DNA of 64,000 nt. Source: Agrostemma githago. Lineage: Eukaryota > Streptophyta > Magnoliopsida > Caryophyllales > Caryophyllaceae. The notes beneath the pieces were generated by a model. It searched no databases. It saw only the letters and a list, made by a program, of their open reading frames with translations, and had not been told where the DNA came from. This document shows, piece by piece, positions 56,432-64,000 of the stretch. The stretch covers positions 26,046,474 to 26,110,473 of the forward strand of contig OY288242.1 in assembly GCA_958450325.1 (NCBI GenBank). The letters are read 5' to 3'. Numbering within the stretch: position 1 is the stretch's first letter; each line of letters begins with the position of its first letter. The position numbers were made by a program, and so were the translations under genes.

Positions 56432-58664
56432 TGTAACACCCCCGTTTATTCAAGAGCCTTAACTAGGCCTTCCCGGATAAATGAGAGTGTTACCATCTCG
56501 GGTTAACCGAGGTAGTAGTCACATCACAACCCAATACTGAACCACAACCGAGTTTAATAGATTATTCAAAAGATGCAAACTAAGTTCAAGCATAAGTATG
56601 GTTACATAACCCAAACGATTACATGAATAAAAGGTCCATTCAGTTCTAACGACGGGACAAGCTAAAGTAAAATAACGATGGCCACACATTCCCTTCCCGT
56701 ACAGCAATTCCCTTCAGTTAAGCACACATCAATGGTCCATATCTGCATCAATACTCTGCTCCCCAAAAGACCGTAAATGTCGATTGGATCGTCGCAGGCC
56801 CCCAATAAAATAGGGTGACAAGGTAGACAATGAAAACACGATTAGAACATGCTAACAATAAAATACAAGTACGGAATATAAAACAACAAAGCTCAACCAT
56901 CTTAGTACTATCATGGGTACCAATTAACAATATCATCTTCACGTCCTCAGTACCATCACGGTACCAAACAATATTTCCATCTCAATATTCTCATCTCAAT
57001 ATTCTCATCTTAACTCTCCTGGCAGGCCCTTTCATTCCGAGTGTGCACACCCCCCACAGGTTCAACAACCCGCGAGGAGAAATCAGGGAGGGGACCGTGA
57101 TCAAAGGTCCCGGCTAGGTCTAAAGCTAGCCTCACCAACTCCAATATATCAATATTCAACAATCATTCTTCCACCAATATTCAACATTAATCATATTATC
57201 ACAATATCACATCGTACTCGTAATTCATACATGCATAATAATATTAACATATTCTAAGTAAGGAGAACCTTACCTAATTAGCAGGTCACGACCAAGTCGT
57301 CAGTACAATTCACCACGGAATTTCTACGAAGTCCAAACCTAATAAAATATTATATTATTAAATAAAATTAATATCGACCTAAAGTAGTTAAATTATAAAG
57401 TGAAAACGACCCAACCTAACTAAACCATAACATGAACATGATACGGTTCTAATTACATTATAACCCCTAACGACAATCCGACTCCAATTTACCAATAACA
57501 CACTATTCCATTATCATCCCTACTACATAGGTCGACCTTCTACGCAACGTAAACCAAATATAAGACAACTAACTGACTCACCCTTGATACCAAATATGAC
57601 GCCATTAACATCATTACTAATACCAAATACGACTCACCCTTGATGCAACTAAATTAATTAACTATGTCCATATGACCTCCTTATATCACAGGCCATACAT
57701 GCTAAATTAATTAACTAAATCATTACACTACGTAGTATTATCGAAATACTACAGACCACCCTATTAATAGTCCACACACGACCTCTCGGACCCATGCACA
57801 CATGACAATCTACACCGACTCAAACAACACATACCCTCTACCTCAACACGGCAGCATCACAACGACGGCAACACACGTCACTACAGCACCCACCACATAG
57901 CCATGACTACACACAACTATAATACTAACAACCACGCCATCGACAATCACAATATTAGACATACGAAACAAAACAAGGATAACAGTAACAACAAATCATT
58001 CCCGACTATCGCTAAACCATTCCCGACCATCGTTAATTGACGTTAAGGTTCAACCAAAAGTACTACAATGGAAAAGACGGTGTAAGCATACCTAGATTGT
58101 GTAGGGTGAGGGATGACTCGACTCGATTTCCTCTTGCTCCGTGGGCTGAATATACGAGAGGGTTCAGAAGATTGCGAGGTGGACACGAAAACGAAACAGA
58201 CGGCGATGGTTGAAATAGCATGAACAAGGAATTGGTGGTGTGCGGATGGTTAAATGTACTATTTAATTATCATGGCTGCTAGGTTGGTTTTATAAAGTGG
58301 AAAAAGTGGGTTAGATATAGAGACACGTGAACCTATTCTAGGTTGTTATCACTTACCCACAATTTGAGCCCAGGTTCAATATAAGTTCGGGTTGTACAAT
58401 TAATATGTTTTATCCGGGTTTGACTTAGTACAAAATAAAGACTCGGTATTACTTACCATAAGGTGTTGACCCGTTTTGACTCACTATATAAAAAAAAAGT
58501 GGGTATTACAATCTACCCTCCTTATAAGAAACTTTGTCCCGAAGTTCACCTTCCACTACGGAATGACTAACTAGTCCAACCCGACCGACCAATAACTAAA
58601 CGATAATTAACGAATCACCCAATAATCACCAAACTAACATAAGTAATCGGGGCGGGATATTACA
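56432..58664 (-). mobile_element. Tekay 3' LTR
   Basis: The plus strand starts TGTAACACCC and ends ATATTACA at 58664. An alternative end is ATTACA at 58512, because the polypurine/LTR junction words occur twice (CTACCCTCCTTATAAG at 58515, CTGCCCTCCTTATAAGG at 58667). On the minus strand TTTATAAAACC near 58286-58297 is a TATA box. Confidence 0.82.
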
Positions 58665-58843
58665 GTCTGCCCTCCTTATAAGGAACTTCGTCCCTGAAGT
58701 TCGCTACCTGACACAACTTACAACACTTCGATAGAATCTAAGGAATTACCTTCCTATACGATACTAGTTTAAATATTGCATAAATCAGGCGGTTATGTTC
58801 TACCCTACTTAAACACATGGTTACGTCCCCGTAACCAAAATAG

Positions 58844-61800
58844 TTACCTGATCAAAGAGGTGAGGAAAACGTTTCTGCATCGATGCTTCTGTTTCCCAAG
58901 TGCCTCCTCGACGTTGTGATTAGACCACAAGACTTTGACAAGAGCTGTCTCTCCTCTCCGAGTTTTTCGGACTTTTCGGTCTAAAATTTCCTTTGGCACC
59001 TCCTCATAAGTGAGAGAATCATCTAGCTGGATCGTCTCGGGTTCAAGGATGTGAGATGGGTCACTCAAGTATTTCCTCAACTGGGAAACATGAAACACAT
59101 TATGAACTTTAGCGAGAGCTGGGGGAAGTGCTAATCGATACGCCACCTCCCCTATCCTATCCAAAATTTCGTATGGCCCAACAAACTTTTGACTCAACTT
59201 GCCCTTCTTCCCGAACCTCATAACCCCTCTCATAGGTGACACTTTCAGCAAGACCTTATCACCCACAGCGAACTCAACCTCTCGGCGGTGGAGATCAGCA
59301 TAACTCTTCTGACGATCCTGTGCTGCTCGCATCTTCTGTCGGATTACATGTACCTGCTCGATCATCTCCTGAATCATGTGGGGCCCCAACACTACTGCGT
59401 CGGCCTTCTCGTCCCAACATACTGGGCTCCTACACTTCCTCCCATATAAAGCTTCAAACGGTGCCATTTGGATGCTAGCATGGTAGCTGTTGTTGTAAGA
59501 GAACTCAATCAAATCCAGTCGATCCTCCCACGAACCCCTAAATTCCAGAGCACAAGCCCGCAGCATGTCCTCCAAAGTCTGTATGGTTCGTTCTGTCTGG
59601 CCATCAGTCGCAGGGTGAAAGGCTGTACTCATCTTCAATCGTGTACCCAAGGATTCTTGCAGCTCCTGCCAAAATTTCGATATGAACCTCGAATCACGAT
59701 CTGACACAATGTCCTTAGGTACTCCATGTAATTTTAGGACATGCCTCTTATAAGCCATTGCTAGCTCAGCCTTACTCCACGTATCCTTCATTGGCACGAA
59801 GTGAGCCGACTTGGTGAGTCGATCTACTATCACCCAAATCATGTTATTCCCCTTTGGGGTTCTCGGCAAACCGACAATGAAATCCATGGAAATGGAGTCC
59901 CACTTCCATTCAGGTACCTCTAAGGGTTGCAGCTTACCCTGTGGTCGTTTGTGTTCACTCTTGACCTTCTGACAAGTCAGGCATCTGGACACAAACTTGG
60001 CCACCTCTCTCTTCATGTTCTCCCACCAAAATGTCTTCTTCAGATCCTTATACAACTTGTCCCCTCCTGGATGTACCGAGTAAGGACTACAATGCGCCTC
60101 GGTCATGATCTTCCTCCTTAATTCTCCTCCTTCCGGTACCCACCACCTGCCATTGAACCTGAGGCTCCCGTCTGGGTGAATGGTGAGATTCGAGGGTTCA
60201 CCTCTCTCGATACGGGCTCGCCACATTAGATACTTCTGATCCAAAAATTGCTCTTCTCGTATTTCGGCGTACAACTCGGGTTGAATCGCCAAGTCAGACA
60301 TTGCTTCCCCTTTCCTTATCACATGAATCCCCATCTGTTGCACTTCATTCCTTAGCTTCAATCTGGACATATCCAAACACAGAGAATGCACCGATTTCCT
60401 GCTTAGGGCGTCGGCCACCACGTTTGCCTTTCCCTCGTGGTACAAAATCTCCATGTCATAATCTCCGATCAGCTCTATCCACCACCTCTGCCGCATATTC
60501 AACTCTTTCTGAGTGTAGATGTACTTCAAACTCTTGTGGTCTGAAAACACCTTGAATGTTGCCCCATATAAATAATGTCTCCATATTTTCAGAGCAAACA
60601 CCACTGCCCCAAGTTCTAAGTCATGAGTCGGGTAGTTCTCTTCGTAAGTCTTCAACTGACGTGAAGAATACGCAATGACTTTCCCATTCTGCATTAGTAC
60701 ACAACCTAACCCATATTTCGATGCATCAGTATACACCTCAAAATTTTCACTCCCTTCAGGTAAGGCTAGGATTGGTGCCGTAGTCAGACGCTCCTTCAAA
60801 GTTCTGAACGCCCTCTCACAGCTGTCATCCCACCTATATCGAATCTCCTTCCTTATAAGGTTAGTCAACGGTCTTGCTATCTTTGAGAAGTCCTTCACAA
60901 ACCTTCGATAGTACCCGGCTAACCCTAAGAAACTCCGAATCTCTACCACATTCTTTGGCGCCTGCCACTTTGAGACAGCTTCGATCTTGCTCGGGTCTAC
61001 AGATACACCCTCTTTCGAAATCACGTGTCCCAAGAATGCGACCTTCTCCAACCAGAACTCGCACTTTGATAGCTTAGCGTACAACTGGTTGTCTCGAAGT
61101 AATTGCAATACGATCCTCAAATGCTCTGCATGCTCCTCCCGGTTCCTTGAATAAACCAAGATATCATCGATAAACACCACCACGAACTTGTCCAGGTAGG
61201 GTCGAAAAATTCGGTTCATCAAATCCATGAAGTCAGCAGGAGCATTTATTAGACCAAACGGCATCACCACGAATTCATAGTGGCCATACCGAGTTCTGAA
61301 TGCGGTCTTAGGAATATCTTCATTCTTGACCCTCAACTGGTGATAACCGGACCTCAAATCAATCTTTGAAAATATACCAGCCCCACTCAGTTGATCGAAT
61401 AAATCATCAATACGAGGCAAAGGGTACCGGTTCTTCACAGTGACATTATTCAGCTCCCTGTAGTCAATACACAATCTCATGCTCCCATCCTTCTTCTGCA
61501 CAAACAAAACAGGAGCACCCCATGGCGATACACTGGGTCTGATATACCCCTTATCCATCAATTCCTCTAGCTGCTTCTTCAACTCAGACAACTCCTTAGG
61601 CCCCATACGGTACGGTGCCTTAGAGATCGGCCCCGTCCCTGGCTTCAGCTCAACACTGAAATCAACTTCTCGCCTTGGTGGTAACCCTGGAATCTCCTCC
61701 GGAAATACGTCTTCGAATTCGTTCACTACGGGTATTGAATCAGAAGAAAACTCCTCAGCCCGAATATCCCGTACATGGCACAAGAATAACAGACTTCCTT

Positions 61801-63478
61801 TCTTCAGATGGGTCTTCAGAGTAATGGCTGCTATGATCTTCACAGCTGGCTTTACCGCAAAACCTCTATAAGACACTCTAACTCCCCTCGGGCCTCTTAA
61901 TGACACTTTCTTGAGGTTACAATCAATCTGGGCTCTAAATCGTCCCAACCAATCCATTCCCAGGATAATGTTAAAGTCATCTAAAGGGAACTCTATTAAA
62001 TTAACTGGCAGGTCAACTCCCCCAACTATTAAGGACACATTACGAAAGACTCTTGTACACCTAACCGACTTCCCCGAGGGTGTGATAACATCATCGACTA
62101 TGTTTTCAAAATCTTCTAACCCTAGACTCGGTACATGGTTACAGGCTACAAATGAATGGGTTGCCCCATAATCGAACAGAACAAAAGAAGGTTTCGAGTT
62201 AACGAGAAAGGTACCCGTGATAACTTGTGTGTCCTCCTCAGCAACCTGCTTCCCCATAGCAAAGAGCTTCCCAGTGTTTTTACTTCCTTCAGCTGCTCCA
62301 GTAACAGATGTAGTTGGTTTGGTGGCTGCAGTTGACTGATTAGTGCTCCCAGATCCCTGATTGTAACTCCCTTGTGGCCGATTCCAGTTCCCCTGTGACC
62401 GGTTCCAGTTCTCCTGTGATCTGTTCCAGTTCCCCTGGTATCGATTTCCTTGATTAATACTCTCGGATCCCGACACCGGAATGGAATTAGGGTTACTCTT
62501 CTTCACTCGACACTCGTAAGCACGGTGCCCTGATTTTCCACAGGCGAAGCACTTAACAGGTTGTCCATTGCAGTCCGTCCCTGGGTGGTTGTAGTTGCAA
62601 TTCTTACAGTTATAGCTCCTTACATCTCTCCTACCCGAGTTATAACTACCACCCCCATAATTGTACCCTCCAGAATATTGAGGCCTTGGTCCCTGAGGTC
62701 GATTATTCCCATGTCTTTTCGCATCCCCCTGCACAGCTCCCTCAGACTCAGCTTTCCTCTTTTCACTCTTCTGACCGCTCAGCTCCTTAATGCGATCAGC
62801 TATTCGCTCGGCATGCCCGGCTCTCAAGTATACCTCTTTCATATCAGCATTATCCCCCATGGGTAGCCTTTCCAGGATTCTGATAGACAAGCCCCTCTCG
62901 AAGCGGGAAGCCAATAGTTCAGGACTCAAATTGAGGTCAGCAGAATAAGTGGCCAGCTCCATAAACTTGTCGTAATAGTCCTCGACAGTCATGTCGTCTG
63001 TCATGGTGAAACGATCAAATTCAGCTCTTTTTGCACTACGGATATGTTCCGGAAAGAACTCCACCCTCAGTGCTTCTGCGAGACTCTTCCACCCAAAGAC
63101 GTCCTCCCCATAATCCCCTTCCTCATGCTCCGCAATAAGCTTGTCATAGTTAAGGTGCCACCATAAATCGGCCTTGCCACTCAAATAGAATGCAGCTTGA
63201 CCCAGTTCCAGATTCTCCGGACAACTCACGGTCTGGAACACCTTCTTCATTTCTCTCACCCAGTTCTCTAGCTGCGATGGTCCACCAGTCCCGTCATATT
63301 TACTGGGACGAAGGCGTGCTATCGCAGCGCTGATGGTGGCCGCGTCTGTCACTGGTAGTTTCGGGACGTGGATGTTTCTCAGAGCTTCCAAAAGTGCATC
63401 GTTAGTTTCCTTTAAGCGCGCCATTTCTTCGACACTCGGAGTGGTTGGGGTAGAGTTCGTAGCTGCTTTCTTTGACAT
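58844..63478 (-). CDS. Tekay gag-pol polyprotein, 1544 codons
   Basis: One uninterrupted frame. Gag core is about residues 60-230 (LENWVREMKKVF, AAFYLSGKADLWW); the CCHC knuckle CFACGKSGHRAYEC is near 304-317; protease near 412-510; RT near 610-790 with FIDDILVYS near 771; RNase H from EVYTDASKYG near 917; and integrase with HHCC. Its DDE residues are near 1197, 1258 and 1295, the last two about 35 apart. A chromodomain starts near 1478 (LTYEEVPKEILDRKVRK). Two oddities: the protease triad reads D-Y-G, codon TAT at 62170-62168, instead of D-S-G; and a one-base loss near 58900 shifts the last ~20 codons of the chromodomain. The single fused frame and chromodomain define the Tekay/chromovirus group. 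It would make all proteins needed for transposition if these changes are tolerated. Confidence 0.95.
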   Translation of the reverse strand: MSKKAATNSTPTTPSVEEMARLKETNDALLEALRNIHVPKLPVTDAATISAAIARLRPSKYDGTGGPSQLENWVREMKKVFQTVSCPENLELGQAAFYLSGKADLWWHLNYDKLIAEHEEGDYGEDVFGWKSLAEALRVEFFPEHIRSAKRAEFDRFTMTDDMTVEDYYDKFMELATYSADLNLSPELLASRFERGLSIRILERLPMGDNADMKEVYLRAGHAERIADRIKELSGQKSEKRKAESEGAVQGDAKRHGNNRPQGPRPQYSGGYNYGGGSYNSGRRDVRSYNCKNCNYNHPGTDCNGQPVKCFACGKSGHRAYECRVKKSNPNSIPVSGSESINQGNRYQGNWNRSQENWNRSQGNWNRPQGSYNQGSGSTNQSTAATKPTTSVTGAAEGSKNTGKLFAMGKQVAEEDTQVITGTFLVNSKPSFVLFDYGATHSFVACNHVPSLGLEDFENIVDDVITPSGKSVRCTRVFRNVSLIVGGVDLPVNLIEFPLDDFNIILGMDWLGRFRAQIDCNLKKVSLRGPRGVRVSYRGFAVKPAVKIIAAITLKTHLKKGSLLFLCHVRDIRAEEFSSDSIPVVNEFEDVFPEEIPGLPPRREVDFSVELKPGTGPISKAPYRMGPKELSELKKQLEELMDKGYIRPSVSPWGAPVLFVQKKDGSMRLCIDYRELNNVTVKNRYPLPRIDDLFDQLSGAGIFSKIDLRSGYHQLRVKNEDIPKTAFRTRYGHYEFVVMPFGLINAPADFMDLMNRIFRPYLDKFVVVFIDDILVYSRNREEHAEHLRIVLQLLRDNQLYAKLSKCEFWLEKVAFLGHVISKEGVSVDPSKIEAVSKWQAPKNVVEIRSFLGLAGYYRRFVKDFSKIARPLTNLIRKEIRYRWDDSCERAFRTLKERLTTAPILALPEGSENFEVYTDASKYGLGCVLMQNGKVIAYSSRQLKTYEENYPTHDLELGAVVFALKIWRHYLYGATFKVFSDHKSLKYIYTQKELNMRQRWWIELIGDYDMEILYHEGKANVVADALSRKSVHSLCLDMSRLKLRNEVQQMGIHVIRKGEAMSDLAIQPELYAEIREEQFLDQKYLMWRARIERGEPSNLTIHPDGSLRFNGRWWVPEGGELRRKIMTEAHCSPYSVHPGGDKLYKDLKKTFWWENMKREVAKFVSRCLTCQKVKSEHKRPQGKLQPLEVPEWKWDSISMDFIVGLPRTPKGNNMIWVIVDRLTKSAHFVPMKDTWSKAELAMAYKRHVLKLHGVPKDIVSDRDSRFISKFWQELQESLGTRLKMSTAFHPATDGQTERTIQTLEDMLRACALEFRGSWEDRLDLIEFSYNNSYHASIQMAPFEALYGRKCRSPVCWDEKADAVVLGPHMIQEMIEQVHVIRQKMRAAQDRQKSYADLHRREVEFAVGDKVLLKVSPMRGVMRFGKKGKLSQKFVGPYEILDRIGEVAYRLALPPALAKVHNVFHVSQLRKYLSDPSHILEPETIQLDDSLTYEEVPKEILDRKVRKTRRGETALVKVLWSNHNVEEALGKQKHRCRNVFLTSLIR

Positions 63479-63818
63479 GATTACTTTAAAACAACAATAA
63501 CATACACATGAGCCTTAAATGCTCATATATCATAGCAGTATATTAGTATCAACGTTGTAACTACTCATATCATCGAAAACATCACACTTATAACTACTCA
63601 TAAATTATGCAATTCAAAGGAAATTCATATCATCATCGCGGGCCCATCCTAATTTACCCCCTCTCAATCTCACACGTAGTTACCGGGTCCAAACCAAAAG
63701 GGCCGGAGGTTGGTATGAGGACGTCTCCCCAACCAGAGATTTTAAATGGGCTCCTAATGGTCTATCACCGGGGTTCATTTTAATTCCTATGTTCATTTAT
63801 TCAGGCTCCAGAATCGAT

Positions 63819-63831
63819 CGCTCTGATACCA
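63819..63831 (-). other. Tekay primer-binding site (initiator tRNA-Met)
   Basis: The minus strand reads TGGTATCAGAGCG three bases after the LTR end. This is the standard Met-initiator PBS of Ty3/gypsy chromoviruses. Confidence 0.93.
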
Positions 63832-63834
63832 CTT

Positions 63835-64000
63835 TGTAACACCCCCGTTTATTCAAGAGCCTTAACTAGGCCTTCCCGGATAAATGAGAGTGTTACCATC
63901 TCGGGTTAACCGAGGTAGTAGTCACATCACAACCCAATACTGAACCACAACCGAGTTTAATAGATTATTCAAAAGATGCAAACTAAGTTCAAGCATAAGT
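63835..64000 (-). mobile_element. Tekay 5' LTR (partial)
   Basis: 166 bp from the TGTAACACCC terminus to the window end, identical to 56432-56597. The rest lies to the right. Confidence 0.95.

Larger units (their letters stand above)
56432..64000 (-). mobile_element. Tekay-type chromovirus, right LTR runs off window
   Basis: The minus-strand element has its 3' LTR at 56432-58664, the polyprotein at 63478-58844, a PBS for initiator tRNA-Met at 63831-63819, and the first 166 bp of the 5' LTR at 63835-64000. The 166 comparable LTR bases are identical to 56432-56597. Left flank AGGTA (56427-56431) would be the target duplication, but the right side is outside the window. It is the youngest insertion here. 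Confidence 0.95.

Overview
This window is repeat-dense nuclear DNA of a flowering plant, almost certainly a eudicot. It holds one recognisable host gene (five exons, GT-AG introns, a TATA box). Nearly everything else is Ty3/gypsy LTR retrotransposons of the Tat/Ogre, Athila and Tekay (chromovirus) lineages, one plant LINE and small Stowaway-like MITEs. The mix of antisense-ORF Tat elements and Athila elements would fit Caryophyllales, but the sequence alone does not prove that.

Layout. 1-13262: 3' two thirds of a decayed Tat/Retand-like element (+): end of gag, protease, RT, RNase H, integrase, an array of ~135-bp tandem repeats, an antisense spliced ORF with its own TATA box, and a probable 3' LTR. 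A 3.1-kb solo LTR (7831-10978, CCCCC target duplication) sits in the leader of the antisense ORF. 13262-18480: a near full-length LINE lying between two (AAT)n tracts, with inactivated ORFs. 18480-20048: AT-rich spacer with two MITEs. 20049-23436: intact vacuolar amino acid transporter gene (AVT6/SLC38 type). 24424-~55400: a three-level nest. The outermost Ogre-like element (-) has its 3' LTR at 24424-26728 and its integrase and antisense ORF at 52063-55434. An Athila element (+, 27069-51742, perfect GTTTT target duplication) is inserted in it. The Athila in turn contains a second, gag-only Ogre-like element (-, 35029-45709) and a 1.6-kb solo LTR (46482-48074, ACCCC target duplication). ~55400-56431: fragment of another Athila-type LTR. 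56432-64000: a young Tekay element (-) with a 1544-codon polyprotein and LTR ends identical over all 166 comparable bases; its far LTR runs out of the window.

The most unusual signal is a roughly 109-bp module of four palindromic sites (core ACTCGATCGAGT) at offsets of about 0, 22, 73 and 95 bp. It recurs ten times, in Ogre-like LTRs and an Ogre-like antisense ORF, and in the Athila LTRs and its pol-env spacer. A longer array with the same spacing lies in the Athila gag-pol linker. A solo LTR of another family keeps almost the same spacing with a different palindrome (TCCCGGTCGGGA) just upstream of its TATA box, and a third LTR has 20-bp-spaced ACCGGTCGG sites. A DNA-level regulatory architecture conserved while its sequence changes is the best candidate here for something undescribed.

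The element genes make up separate gag/protease/RT/integrase sets, mostly broken by in-frame stops and frameshifts. The Tekay copy is closest to intact, but shows an altered protease motif and a frameshift in the chromodomain.
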